NCBI GenBank assembly: GCA_029931535.1
Contig: JAQPZY010001094.1
Location: 668,501 to 732,500 of the forward strand
Reading direction: 5' to 3'
DNA: 64,000 nucleotides
Source of the DNA: Margaritifera margaritifera
Lineage: Eukaryota; Mollusca; Bivalvia; Unionida; Margaritiferidae
The notes under the pieces were generated by a model that saw only the letters and a program-made list of their open reading frames with translations, was not told the DNA's origin and made no database searches. Shown one piece after another: positions 1 through 11,802 of this stretch (positions are counted from its first letter, which is position 1; each line of letters opens with the position of its first letter). The position numbers and the translations under genes are program-made.

Positions 1-111
1 GCAAGCATGTTATGAAAATACTGCTTGAATCGACAAAGATATTCATGAATAGTTGTGTTTCTTGACTTTTATAATTTCCTCTGCTGCATTATCTAGTAAA
101 GCAGTAATTTT

Positions 112-160
<49 letters not shown>
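112..160. repeat. (AT)n microsatellite
   Basis: Uninterrupted TA dinucleotide run of about 49 bases, the first of many in the window. Confidence 0.95.
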
Positions 161-162
<2 letters not shown>

Positions 163-459
163 TCCTCGAAAGCTCTAGAGAAAGAGGATAATTTATATCT
201 GCTACCAAGATTGACATAACTGTATTATATCTTTTAAGATTTTGAAGAAAAAAATATTATACACATTTTTTGTTTTTGCTTTATAAATATAAACATTTGG
301 CGAAATATTCTACTATATATCCAGATAAAAATCCAGTAATATAATCAGTATTTATCAATCAAAATAGTAATAAGTCGAAACAATAGAAACACTCAGCATT
401 CACTATTAATGGATATAAGCATTGTAATATAGAGTTATATGTTCTACCTCTTATTATTC

Positions 460-1690
460 CACTGAAAACGGATCGGCCCTGTTTAGCTTTCTACCCGAAC
501 AGTCACTTGTGCTTGAAACTGTTGATTGTACTATATGCAGATGACACTGTAATATTCGGAACTGATGCAGATTCTTTCCAAGAAAACCTGAATGTTTTCT
601 TTGAGTACACTCAAATTAGGAAACTCAATGTCAATTTAATAAAAACAAAAAAATAAATTTTTGGATCGCGTACATGCACTCAGTTTAAATGTACACAGGG
701 TGGAAATACCATTTTTTTATTTGTGAGGAATTTAAATACCTAGGTATTATTTTTTCCAAAACTCGTCGTGTTTTAAAAGCGATAAAGCACAACATTGAAC
801 AAGCAAAAAGAGTGAAATGCATCTTCTCTATAGAAGAATAAACACCTGTACAATCCAATCGATTTACAGTTACAACTGTTCGATCTCACAGTTTGCCCTG
901 TTTTGCAGTACTGATGTGAAGTTTGGGGGTTCTAAAATACACAGCTTATTGGGAAGGTTCCTAAGATACATAACAAAATTTATAAAGAGCACACCAGTTA
1001 CTTTCCTGTATTCAGAACGTGGTAGGAAACCAATTGACATTTATATTAAATGTCGCATGATTGGATTTGAATCTCAATAATAAATGCAAAATACTCTAAA
1101 ATTTCCCAAAAGTTATACATGAGTGAATTTCGTTCTGGCTTTATTTATAAATGGTTTGAACATATTAGAAACATTTTGATTTCAGTTGGAAGAACCGATA
1201 TGCTATACCAAGCATCAATATGTATCCCTCAAGCTTTAAAAAGCGCTGCGCAAATCTTAAAATGATATATTTATACACGAATGTAGTTCAAGATTAAAAA
1301 CTGCATCGAAAGGTACGACTTACCAATTATGCATACGAGATTTAAACTTTGAGAAGTATTTTATATCTTTAGAAATAAATGTTTATTTGCCTTTGCTAAA
1401 ATATAGAACTAGCAACCACAAACTTTCAGTAGAGTCAGGGTGTTGGGAAAACATACCAAGACAAGACATACAATTCACGGAAGTTATGAACTTCACGATA
1501 TGTTTGTCTGTCTTTTTTTTTTCTCAAGAGAAAGATGTACATTCTTACCATCTTATTATTGTACTAATATTTATTTCATAAAGTTTGGTAAACTCTTTTC
1601 CTTCAGAAACTGCTCAATATTAATTAAATCTTGTTAACTGTGTTGACCTATTTATGAAACAAAATATGTAATTTCCAGTAACATAAAAAT
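460..1690 (+). pseudogene. Non-LTR retrotransposon fragment: reverse transcriptase C-terminal half
   Basis: Decayed LINE open reading frame on the plus strand, spread over several frames. At 519-650 one frame reads LLIVLYADDTVIFG followed by a K/N-rich stretch; YADD is the catalytic box of reverse transcriptases. The longest open piece (817-1080) has the post-RT pattern of jockey-like LINEs (LYRRIN..., then FLRYITK...STPV and GRKPIDIYIKCRMIGF). The frame continues through stops to 1387-1637, where LPLLKYRTSNHKLSVESG and ELHDMFVCLFF resemble the C-terminal region of the same protein class. There is no 5' half, endonuclease or identifiable 3' tail. The many stops and frameshifts mean it is dead. 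The exact clade is not certain. Confidence 0.85.
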
Positions 1691-2788
1691 TGCATCGCCG
1701 ACTAGATGTGCACGTGTATAAGTATGTATTTGCTTGTATGTACGTATACATGTGTATGTTTATGTATATGTATGGGTAGGTATACATACATGTAAACGTG
1801 TATACATGTGTAATACGTTACAAAACGTGTTCCTCATAATGTACTGTTTACGTTGTTTTGTTATATGGTAGTAATGCACACCCAGTTTTGTTATGTATCT
1901 GTATGTACCTTCAAACGTTTAATAACTACTCTCTGCACACACTGCTTCCTAACATATAAAAGCATTACGTTGCTTTCATATGCCGCCTGCGTGTGGCCTG
2001 ATATTTAAATTCAAAATAAAGGTTCTGTTCTGGTCTGTTCTGCATTTTCTTAAGTTACAGTGTACTGGTTTACTGAAAAGTCACATCTACAGATGTTTTG
2101 TCAAGAAAAAACTAAGCTGTTTTAACAAAAAGCCTATGGCGTCTCGTCCAATACAGGTTTCCCACGTAAATTCCATTTTTACAATGGAAATTCATATTCT
2201 AATATTCAATGTAAAATAACATTATAGTATGTGAAGGCATCTCCGGGAACACTACTCCAACATAGCCAAAGTAGACAATTGTGACATGTATTTCACGCTG
2301 AAATTATTTTCAACTGCTGACTCCACCTTCCACAGCTTGGTACTTCAACATCTACACTCATGGACATGTGTACATGCATACCACTAAAGGACGCAAAATG
2401 AAGGTCAATGTAGCCTAATTTTCAAGCTTTATAACACAGATTGGCTAGGTGTGCATTGTAGTTATGGAAGCCAATAGGTTTATATGAATACATTTACAAT
2501 CTCAACCTTGGTAGAAATTTGGTGGAACATGTAATATGAAATAGTGTTGTAAATGTTTCTAAAATTCTCGAAGATATATTGGTGTGCTACTTAGAAGTAT
2601 TGAGGAATTAGAGAAATGATAACTCAAATGATACAATATTTTACTGATTTAGAACAAAGATATAATTAGTTTTGATATATTTAATAATATATATTGAAAA
2701 AGAGGACACTATATAGGAATTTGCAAATAATGCATATTCACACATAAGAATAAAGACACCACCATTAAACTTGCCGATGGATTATTAA

Positions 2789-2849
<61 letters not shown>

Positions 2850-5800
2850 TGCAAGAGTACTAGCAATAGATAAAGGATCGCTTTCATTGGAAGTAATTAT
2901 ATGTTTAAGCTACTTTAACCTATTGAATCCAATGAAGCGAGAATTAAATGGTACAGGAGACATGGAAGAGTTACAGAGTTACACAAATATAAAAACGCAC
3001 CGGATTACTCAATCCTTGAGTAATCTGGATGATGCTTTTATGCAAATACATATTCATAAGAGGTGTTATAATTGTTATTGAATATGGTCTATACAAGCTT
3101 TTGTAGTTTATAAATGCCGATACAAAACAATGGCAACGCATGACAAATGCACAACTCCTCGAAAACATGAAGAAATACCTATAGGAGTTAAATATTTTCA
3201 TACGACAAATAATTCTATTACGCCTACTCAGAACGATATTAAATTTGAGCAATCTTTACAAGTTTGTACACCAAAGCTAACTCCAAACATCTTGATTGCA
3301 CTAGGTAGTTTCTTTGTGTTGTCGCGTGTAAAGTAAAGATAGTTTCTAAAACGCTGTCTTAAACAATTTGAGTACATATATTGTCAAATATATCACCATG
3401 CCCTATAGTTGGCATGACATTATCAAGTTGAATAGTTATAACATTTTCATGACATACACTAGGAAAGTATTCTTAATGAAAAGTCGAAAAACTAAGATCA
3501 GGAGCATCTGTTGCACAAACAGTGGTACTGCCGGTATTTACTTTACAGTGTTTTGAAAAAAAGTGTTGAATGTTACTAGAGTTTCTAATATTAACAGACC
3601 ATTGTACTCTAATGTCTTTTTATCATCATCAGAAGTTTATATTTTACATAACACTTGCCAAAAGCGTTTGAGACCATCAAAGACGGAAAACTAAATTTCA
3701 AACTTTAAAACATGTGTCTAGAGTTATTCAGTTTCTTCAGGTTCAATGGTCTAACCAATATATTGCATATAGAAATAGAATGTCTTTCTTCTACGACTTT
3801 ATTACAAAATAACTATTGATCTTTCCACTAATGCAAATTTATCCATTATCGTAGTTTATTCAACTTGAATGGGTTGAAAAGGTATTTTGTATTTTGTGCA
3901 GCAAAAAAGATAAATTATATCCTGAAAGTTTTTATTTTCTTCAAACCAGGAAAAGGTATATCAATATCACAGTCGAAGGGTTACCTAAGATATTTCATTT
4001 TCCGGGTTAAAATTTACGAAAACATGTCATCGAGCGCACACATTATTTTATCTTCTTTGGTGAACACCATAGGTTTGCAGTTTGCTTACTTCAATTTCTT
4101 GTACACTGGTGATACAATTGTACATTACTCCGTGAAAAGAACCTTGAATGCTATATGTTACCTTGTAGAGTATTTATCCGTATTGATCGCCCTAGGCAAA
4201 TCTGATGTAGAAACAAATCACGACGGAATCTGTGCTTCGGTTGAATTCAGTTGAATTGTCCCGAATTGTTTTTTTTTTTTTTTTTTGCAAATGTGTATCG
4301 CTGGTTATATACATTCAAAACTACAAGGTATAACAGACGAGACGATTGTACTCTACAAGTGAACCTTTGTCATGAGTTATATATATAGAGATGTCTACCT
4401 GATTGCGTAGTTTTTAATGCTCATTCAGTATTTCTGGAGTATAAGAAAAACTGACAAGTATTTCACATATTTATCGATGCTCCTGTTGTCAGTCACGTTG
4501 CGAGGATATCATTCTGGATAAATTATTAGCAGCATGGCATCCCAACAGTTCGATGTTCCGGCCAAACTAACTTTTCTAACCAGGTTTCCCGATATGACCG
4601 GACCATCCCCCTCTCACCCCACTGCAGGGGCGACTGAACATCAGTGGAAAGCATGACATCATTATATGAGCCACATAAATCAAAAATCAAATATATCCGT
4701 TGTAACGCCGTCCGAGGTCCGCACCATAAGAAAGGCTTAGAAAAAAACAGATTACAAAATTATTTTTAAATCTACAAGATTCTGTTTTAAATCTGAAAGT
4801 TATATAACGCACCGCCCCCTCCAGAGGCGTGAACCGACCCACATATATGCTGATCCACACAATCCGTTCAAACCGCTCACGAAAGTGGGCCGGCGAAAAC
4901 CTTTTAACGCACTCAATGCCTCCTACCAACACACATGTACATTACCCAGTCGCATATTTACTTTTCCATTAAAGTAAAAAAACTCTGATTTCATGGATGC
5001 TTTTTGACCCTATGAAACCACTATTGATCGATAGAGAAAAACCAGGGTGTACCGCAACTTGCTACAATTTCATAGCAATTAGCGAGGAACTATCGAGGAG
5101 AAGGTAAATCGCTTGATATTTTGCTACGCAACTAGAAGTAACAATGTTTATTGTGAAAACCTTGTGTTTCGGTTGATGAGTGAAATAATAAAGTGTCTTT
5201 CTTTGCAGTAATTAAGTTCCATCTTGCGTCAACCATCAGTGACACTTATCAACCACTAATATCGCACAGTGATAACATAGGCCAACGGTACGGCGATGTT
5301 GTGACTAAAATATAGCGCAGAAATGTGCTAATGATCTGACTACTTCACCCAAGTATTTATTGCTTTTATTCACGGGAGGCAATCAAAAACGCGTTGCAGA
5401 CTGCAATGCTGTATTTTCCTTACTATGATAACATGACTGAAAAGATGAATTTAATCCTGTTGAAGCTTGTATAAACACAGATGGCGTACACATGACTGTT
5501 ACAATGCACATAGGATACTAATAAGCCGAAAGCATATTTACCGAATTAAACTGTTGTTTCAAATAACAGTAGCAAAGTCCATACATTGACTGTTATTGAT
5601 TTAGGTGCGTCCAAAAGCCGGATGTACTCATTCAGGAATGGTGCTTATTAACCCATACACGCAGTCTAGATGAAAATAAGTAGTAGTAACGGGGGGCAAT
5701 TACAGCACATTTCCGTCCTTTCTTTGATCTCAACTATAATAAAATTGTATGACTTAGACGTGTGCCATATTAAAAATCAGAAAGCAAAAATGTGTACGGG

Positions 5801-5870
5801 CTGCTTTTTTATTGACTATTGACGTGATTCTTACGTTAACAAAACAATTACAACGTTAATTATTGTGGGA
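1691..5870. other. AT-rich intergenic sequence without recognised genes
   Basis: I see no convincing gene here. The longest frame is a 129-codon plus-strand ORF at 3865-4254, hydrophobic and low in complexity, resembling nothing I know. A poly-T run lies at 4269-4287. A minus ORF at 4687-4932 lies in slightly GC-richer sequence (4560-4930) and has no recognised motif. From about 5.3 kb composition begins to shift toward that of the Polinton block that follows. Confidence 0.5.
2791..2846. repeat. (AT)n microsatellite
   Basis: Pure AT run of about 56 bases. Confidence 0.95.
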
Positions 5871-6586
5871 GTTGGATATTTGGCAGTGAAAAGTAAAGAT
5901 GTTGCTACTGACACTGATGATGCACGATCTAACTGCTACAGATAAAGCCGTACCGAATGATGACTATGGCACGTGAGGCAGTCGTTGTTCTGTTTAAGGT
6001 GCTTGTGCAAGCGCTGAAACAATATGTTAAAGACGCTGCAGAATTACTCCAGAGTAATAATGTACTCCAGAGCGTTATGTAAACTTTCTAATGAGCAGGC
6101 TGTTAGTGTATACCCAATATCTTATATCAAGTGTTTCAGGGCTCGCAGATGGAAAGCAAATTTTGGCGGCAAACAATCGAAGCCACTCCGTTCCATTTTG
6201 TGAGTCGGGCCATACTTCAAGCAAGTAATTGATGTTTTTTGGCGAGACAAGTGTAGTGCATGTACTGAGTGCATGTGTATCCATAGCGCCTCTGGAAACC
6301 CCATGGTGTACACTAAGCTGCATATGAAGCAGAAAGTGGCACGTTAAGGTTGGAAGAATGCATCATATGGTGGTGGTGCGCTGGGGATAGATCTCATGCT
6401 TTGCTGTATCAAGAGTGGAGCAAGAGAACAACCAAGTTGTTTTTCAGCTGTTTCAGCGGTCCTATTGTTCTAGTCGTTTTAACAGACCAAACACTGCATT
6501 ATGTGAATTTGCAGCTAGACATTTCATGATCTCTACGGGGGCTTTTGCTTTTTCATCTGATTATCAATTCTTATTTTGCGACTTCG

Positions 6587-6960
6587 TCAATTGCAACTGA
6601 AGTGTATACCTTGTGTGATGCAGTCCATACTTCGTTTCTCACGGCCGTATATTGTATATTTGTCGACTTCATGGTGGATAAGCTTAAACTCTTCCTGTGA
6701 GATGACACTGTCGCGCAACGCCTTAGATGTGTGTTCGGATATTATGCTGAGTTTTGTCTTAGTGAGAACGCGGATTTTGTCGTTCTTTTCGGCCTTCATG
6801 GATAGCCGCCAGCTAATGAAATTGTCAACCATGGAAACCAGTCCTTAACCCAAGCTGTGATTTCAAGGCAACTGCAATGGGGTCGCCAGTGATTGTTCAC
6901 AATATGCCAATCACCGCCACACCTGTGGCCACAGGCACAGAAGTAAGTGCGGTGTGACAC
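6587..6960 (-). pseudogene. Polinton-associated membrane/coiled-coil protein, fragment
   Basis: Minus-strand open frame of 81 codons (6587-6832) containing FISWRLSMKAEKNDKIRVL and then a helical heptad-rich stretch with EEFKLIHHEVDKY. The same layout recurs in block B at 34470-35175 (FISRRLQLEAKAK, RVLAVDKLNTILDN, HEEFWLILDEVEIY), which shows a real protein family and not a chance ORF. Proteins of this pattern, a glycine/alanine-rich membrane segment followed by this charged helix, are to my knowledge frequent and unnamed in cnidarian and mollusc mobile elements. The membrane part would lie at 6833-6960 but is scrambled. A further minus ORF at 6075-6323 lies downstream and is not recognised. 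Function unknown. Confidence 0.6.
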
Positions 6961-7202
6961 CATAAAAGGTGTGTACCGTGCGCCTGTACAATTTTGCTCA
7001 GAGTGCGCTTCTGTTCATCCTCCTGTGTTTAGGTACGCTATAAAGCTGTTGTTACCAAATGCAATTGAAATGCAGAACCATGCTGGGTTGCAAGAAATAT
7101 CCGAAACGTGAAAACATTAGTAGAGCGTATTACCACAAGTACTTCGCTTTACTAGCGGCCGCGTAGTTAACTATAACGACTCAGAGAGGCACAGAGAAGC
7201 CA

Positions 7203-8232
7203 GCTATTGCTCAACCTTGACGTTTCCGTGCGCGATAACATCTCATTCAGAAACGACAGATTTCTCGATGTGTTTGAAAACGTACGCGCTTCCCCACATC
7301 ACAACCGAGGAGGATTATAACCACTCGAATTCACGAAATGTAGACTATGGTGCTCTGGCAAAATCAAGTGACCTTTGCTATTCGGTGCGCACTAATTGCG
7401 GTATCAGCGTTCGCGACCAACTGTTACAAACCTCGACTGGAATATCAGGTCTACCAGCGCTAGCGCATAGCTTCTACCACCTTCATGTTCACTACCGGTG
7501 AGAACGATTGACAATCAGATGAATACCACATTCCGGGCGAAACAGGGTGGGGCACTTGTGAAAACGGTATTGACATGAAAGAATACGAGGCCATCTGTAG
7601 TAACTTTTTCGTCAATAGAGGGGACAGCTGGAGGATAAAACATGGCATGATAGATGGCTTGGGCGTAATGTATATTAGCTTCATCTCAGAAGGGCCAATC
7701 CATAAATCTGACCCCGCAATATGGGAATACCTGGCCACCCACTTGTCATACCCCACTATATGAAACCGAGCATTATACGTTTGGGGAGCTGGCAGGCGTA
7801 AAACGGCACGTCGAATAATTCTCACAGGACTAGGACCGAAATACAAACAATGGATTTGTATACTTCATTCTGGACAAAACGCAACCAGCGCAGATATCAA
7901 GGAGGACAGGATACCAGGGCAAGTACCGCGAGAACATGATCGCGAAGACACAGCAGAACAATTACAGATAACAAAACATGAAGAGGTGGACTTCTACCCT
8001 TCTCGCTTCCCGATCAATACATGAAAGGATAGAGCTTCGCCTGTTAGAGCGCTTATCGCGTCGGTTATTGCTAGCAGCGATAGCGCGGGTAGAACTTCTA
8101 CCTCTGTCGCTACTGCGGCGTAAAGCTCGCCCAAGGAAGTTGCGGAAGCTGAAAACCACGAAGCCAATATAACGGCGCTTGTTGTCAGAGACATCGCGGC
8201 TAGAGTCTTAGCCATCGGGTTTCTCCTCTGAG
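7203..8232 (+). pseudogene. Unidentified Polinton gene, degraded
   Basis: The frame starting at positions divisible by 3 stays mostly open from about 7335 to 8232, with stops at 7469, 7508, 7761, 8020 and 8127 (approximate). Readable landmarks are VTFAIRCALIAVSAFATNC, then DMKEYEAICSNFFVNRGDSW (7575 onward), IWEYLATHL, then YVWGAGRRKTARRIILTGLG (7776-7835) followed by GPKYKQW, and a C-terminal tail ending ALVVRDIAARVLAIGFLL. The N-terminal part continues in another frame (LLNLDVSVRDNISFRN near 7206). The amino-acid character is that of a true protein while the opposite strand looks like antisense. I do not recognise the family; its position in the element suggests a structural or accessory virion protein. 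Confidence 0.5.
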
Positions 8233-9191
8233 CGGAAGGACTTGCAGCACTAGTTCGTATGGCGCCAAGTAAGCATAACTAGGTTTCCAGCGAATCAGCA
8301 GATCACATTGCAAGCGGTTCTCAGTAAGAACGGCACGAATGGCCCGATAATTCCGGGTAGATCCGACACCTCTTTTCTGCTAGTGTTTTCAGCATCCCAG
8401 CCAGCTGCTGTAGATGCTTTTTCATCCATTATATCGCTTTCGTGGGACGCGAGGGGTCTGGATTATGCGTCAGAGCTGGCGGTGAGCCGCCTCCGCTTGC
8501 TGTTCTCACTACTGCGAGTACGATCGTGCTTATGATAGGGTTATAGTATATTTGTACTGATTACGATGCTATAGGCTATAGTGATTTCCTGTTCGCGGAA
8601 GAGTGTTCTCAGCCTCATTCTTAGGATTATGTTCTAATAGGGAATTGTTTTGAAGGGCCCCCATTATCCGGCTAGGTGCAAAGGGCTTTTCGGTTAGTGC
8701 TGGCAGCTTCTAGCCGCGGTGAGCGTTCGTCTTCTGTGTTGTTAATGCAATATCTATTTCATGTCTCATTCTTTTTCTTCACTTATTGGATTGACTCGTT
8801 TCGTTTTCCACCCGGGCTAGCTTTTATTTTATATGGTGATATGGTTATCTAACTCTGAAATCTTTGAGAAGTTATTTACAAGCTCGACAAGCATCATGGA
8901 TCACTCGCATTGGGATGCTGTTAGGTTCCTGTGATGCCGCATCTTAGAGAGCTGTGTCTTCTGATGATCGAGTAGCCCATGATCTGCCAGCACGCCTACG
9001 GGTATTTCGGTTTGGATATTTTCTCACACTAACTGCAGTTATTGTCAGGTCTTTCCGCTTACCTTTTCATAGTCTTTGTCTTACTAGTTTTTCGTATATG
9101 ACTACCATGCACGCGTTCTAGATAGGAAAGTTTGTATGGCCTAACAACTCCCGTCTTTTTATATTCGATAGTGATATCAGAACCCAGAGTT
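8233..9191. other. Block A spacer without a readable gene
   Basis: GC-richer than the flanks and probably still element DNA, but neither strand gives a consistent protein. A 75-codon plus ORF at 8308-8535 has an equally plausible charged reading on the minus strand (ENSKRRRLTAS), so no strand can be assigned. Confidence 0.35.
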
Positions 9192-9557
9192 TCAACCTAC
9201 CATTTTGTACAGTAAAGTTAGAATAGACGGGCCTTTCATTACTCTATTGGCCTTCAAAAAGGCGTCAACCATTGTATTGTTAAATTCATCTTTAGCCGGT
9301 ATTAGATCGTCGCCTCTAAATTTTTCTAACTGGGTTTCCAACTCCTTTATCCCCGGATCACTGGCGAAGTAGATTAATGTAGTTTTCGCTTCTTTATCTG
9401 GTAGATCAGTGTCTCCTTTACCAGACTTCTCCATCTCAATGCCGCTTTCAGATATGGTAATGTAACTATGCTCCCTTAATGAAGGAAAGTTAAGTGAACT
9501 CCAATAGCACCGCAGCTGAATAGCAAGCTTGCTACGATATGTCTCAATACGGCGCAT
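9192..9557 (-). CDS. Hypothetical protein in block A
   Basis: A 121-codon minus-strand frame, hydrophilic and rich in E, K and D (MEKSGKGDTDLPDKEAKTT, then GIKELETQLEKFRGDDLIP). The opposite strand reads as a hydrophobic mirror, which favours the minus strand. It has no motif I know. It lies between the unidentified 7.2-8.2 kb gene and the capsid-like fragment, both on the plus strand, so it would run against its neighbours. Intactness and reality are uncertain. Confidence 0.3.
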   Translation of the reverse strand: MRRIETYRSKLAIQLRCYWSSLNFPSLREHSYITISESGIEMEKSGKGDTDLPDKEAKTTLIYFASDPGIKELETQLEKFRGDDLIPAKDEFNNTMVDAFLKANRVMKGPSILTLLYKMVG

Positions 9558-9611
9558 GGTTCAAATGGAGCCGATAACGCCATTATTGTGACGAACAATC
9601 CAAGCACCATA

Positions 9612-9860
9612 GACCAAAACCAGATGTTTACTTAAGATTACCCAACCTCGGTGGGAATGATGTTATGTTTTGAGCGGCGTCGCAAAAGCTCAGGCTAACG
9701 CCAACCGCACAATCGGGAAAAACCTGGGCTGCGCAATAGTCAAGATTATCAGTATAAAGCTCAAAGGAAACGAAATGGCCAGTATAGACGACGCCCACAT
9801 TTTGGAGCACTTACAAAGATCTTGGGCTGACTGAAAAAGAGAGGACCAACGCAGAATACC
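9612..9860 (+). pseudogene. Possible Polinton capsid-like protein, N-terminal fragment
   Basis: Plus-strand coding remnant in two frames. First DVYLRLPNLGGNDVMF (about 9626-9675), then after a frameshift NRTIGKNLGCAIVKIISIKL and GNEMASIDDAHILEHLQRSW (about 9697-9828). The pattern of a short beta-rich module with an NRTI..NLG..I motif recalls the N-terminal region of jelly-roll-type structural proteins in Polinton-like elements of invertebrates; this is from memory and not verified. The last part is in the same frame as the ATPase that follows, which suggests that an internal deletion joined the two genes. Confidence 0.4.
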
Positions 9861-10430
9861 AGGGGGACTTTTCGATAACTTGATTGTCATCCGCCGCAGT
9901 TGCGGTAAGAGCGTGTTTGCCTGGAAACTTCTTGAGGGCCACTTCGATTTTATCGTCATCATCTGTGCTGCTATACAATTCAACAAGGCATACGATAGAC
10001 TGTGTGCACGAGACCAAAAAGATGCGGGAGTCTGTTTGGTCAACTCTAAGGACTATAATCTGAATACCCTGATTTGTGCGCCTGCTGAAATGTTCCATGA
10101 AACAATCATGCTTTTCTTAATTCACGATTGTGCCTTTCTTTCTGGCCTTTGGTATAAGGAAACGACTCTAACTGAGCTCGTGTATATCAGACGACATGCC
10201 GACATCGACGTGTGGTTATAACACACACACGCACAACGCTCTTGCCCACCATTTCCGCGTGCATATCTCGTGAATAGCCTTCTTTTACTGCAAGGACGAA
10301 GATTTATTTAGATAAACGCTGAGAGAAAACGATAATATTAAGGCCTCGCGTCTAGCGGAAGCCTATGAGTTTCTTAAAAAGAACTGATTTGGCAAGCTCC
10401 TTCTGCGCACAGACCCACCAGTGTCCTACC
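9775..10430 (+). pseudogene. FtsK/A32-type genome-packaging ATPase, degraded
   Basis: In double-stranded DNA viruses and Polintons this P-loop ATPase drives genome packaging into the capsid. The plus-strand frame is open from 9880 to 10221. It shows a damaged Walker A (RRSCGKSVFAWKLL near 9886-9927; the first glycine of GxxxxGKS is gone), a Walker B-like hydrophobic run MLFLIHDCAF (about 10108-10137; the acid before the conserved Asp is now His) and the following ELVYIRRHADIDVWL. After stops and frameshifts other frames continue with IAFFYCKDEDLF, LRENDNI, RLAEAYEFLKK and KLLLRTDPPVSYQF to about 10430. The order and spacing match the family; loss of the P-loop glycine and several stops mean it is inactive. 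The antisense ORF at 9811-10098 is a shadow. Confidence 0.7.
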
Positions 10431-10579
10431 AGTTTGTTTCGACTTCGCGTCCTTCAACTTAACTTGAGCGACCTGCTACGGTGATGTGGTGGCTTTATAT
10501 TGCACTTTGTGCATGAGTTGCCAGCCACGCCATAACACTTGCGGCCTTACTCTACTCACTACTTTGAGTCAAGCGATCT

Positions 10580-10768
10580 GTGAACCATATCCATAGATTC
10601 ATAACAGCAATCATAGAAGCTACTAGTGATCGTGATATTGAGGAGATACTACTAAACGCGCTGGAGGCCAAAACAACAGAATATAAGGGACAGCAAGGAA
10701 CGCTAGGAACAACTACAAAGTCGGCCAGCACAGCTGGAATGATGACCGGCGGAACGCCTGCACATTAG
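10580..10768 (+). CDS. Small hypothetical ORF downstream of the ATPase
   Basis: A 62-codon frame with an acidic helix (RDIEEILLNALEAKTTEYKG) and a T/S/G-rich tail (TLGTTTKSASTAGMMTGG). The frame is also open for about nine codons before the ATG. It lies between the ATPase and the first membrane protein on the same strand, as a small virion or accessory protein might. I recognise no family; it may be a fragment. Confidence 0.3.
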   Translation: MNHIHRFITAIIEATSDRDIEEILLNALEAKTTEYKGQQGTLGTTTKSASTAGMMTGGTPAH

Positions 10769-11080
10769 TGTGTGTCTCTGAGCTAGTAGCTTGTGGTGCG
10801 TCAAAAGAACATATAGACCGGCGTCTCTTCTTTGTGGGCTAAAATGACAGCTTCACTGGGGTTGTCTCTGCTTGGCCTACAGAGCAGTTGTGAACCACTT
10901 TCTTTCCCATAGACAGACGCTAGCACCTTGTGACGGATATAAAAGAGGAACTTCTCATCCACACCTCCTCAACGAGCATCAACAGCCACTTCTATTTTAG
11001 GTACAATCCAGTGCGAGCGCCTATTGCAGCTGGCATGATACCTACCGGCATGTTGAAAAAAAAAACAGACTAAAAACTAT

Positions 11081-11578
11081 ATGTTTCAAAGGATCAAGAG
11101 TGCGCCCTTGGAACCAGCAGCGGAGTTGCTGGAACCAGCACAAGTGTAAGTGCAACCGATGTCATAGCCTACACAAGTGTCTTCGTGGAACGTGGAAGTA
11201 CCGATGTCGGAAGCAGCAACGCAGTTGTGGAAACCAGCAACCGTTATGCAGGTCACTAAGATTAAAAACCCAGGTATGATGAAACAACGCCAGGGTAACA
11301 AAAATTCCAACGCTCACGCCGCTCAGTCAGAACAGCTAAAACGTCGGAAGGACAGGAACAAAAGCACGAGGGCAAAATATCCATCTTATGTTCTCTGGGT
11401 CTGTCTAGCTTTGGCGGCTGCCCTCACTTACACCTTATTGCGTGGCTCGCGTCCAAAGGCTGGAATGATAACAACAATCAGCGAGCTGTCGGGACGACAG
11501 CGACAGTACAGAACAACAAACACGCCATGCGTTAGCCACCACTATCAGATACAGGCCAGACCCTTTTATATGGAATAG
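11081..11578 (+). pseudogene. Single-pass membrane protein of block A
   Basis: From the ATG at 11081 one frame runs to 11578 with only two stops (near 11146 and 11162); the part from 11177 is fully open (133 codons). The N-terminal region is rich in E, P and A with repeated LEPAAELLEPAQ-like and KPATVMQ-like segments. A basic stretch (KRRKDRNKSTRAKYPS) leads into one membrane helix, YVLWVCLALAAALTYTLL (about 11384-11440), and a basic C-terminal tail follows. The basic-then-hydrophobic order predicts one helix anchored in a membrane. It lies on the same strand as the ATPase and integrase. The family is not recognised. The minus ORF at 11086-11310 is its antisense. Confidence 0.45.
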
Positions 11579-11802
11579 TAGTCTCGCAAGTGTGAGCGAA
11601 ACCTGCTTGAAACAACCTCACGCCAAAGACCTTTGAGGTCTCCTTTGCCATGGAGCTGTACAACCAACATTGTCAGACTATAATTCGAGGAAGCATCAAA
11701 GGCCGTTACAGCTATGAGCCGTTAGACACAGGGCATGCTAATTAAACAAAACATCATTCCTGCTAATATCATCTCGACTGTCTAATCCCCGAGGTTGATC
11801 TC

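Noticed and set aside
3865..4254. 129-codon plus ORF as a host gene
   Set aside because: Low-complexity hydrophobic composition, no motif, no splice context, no similarity I can name; treated as unsupported.
7460..7846. 128-codon minus ORF
   Set aside because: The plus strand has a consistent protein-like frame (YVWGAGRRKTARR...) across it; the minus reading is Pro/Ser-rich with no motif.
9811..10098. 95-codon minus ORF and its 117-codon neighbour over the ATPase region
   Set aside because: The plus strand carries recognisable ATPase motifs over the same bases; the minus frames are antisense.
11086..11310. Cys-containing 74-codon minus ORF that looks like a secreted peptide
   Set aside because: It is the antisense of the plus-strand membrane protein frame, which has better coding character.
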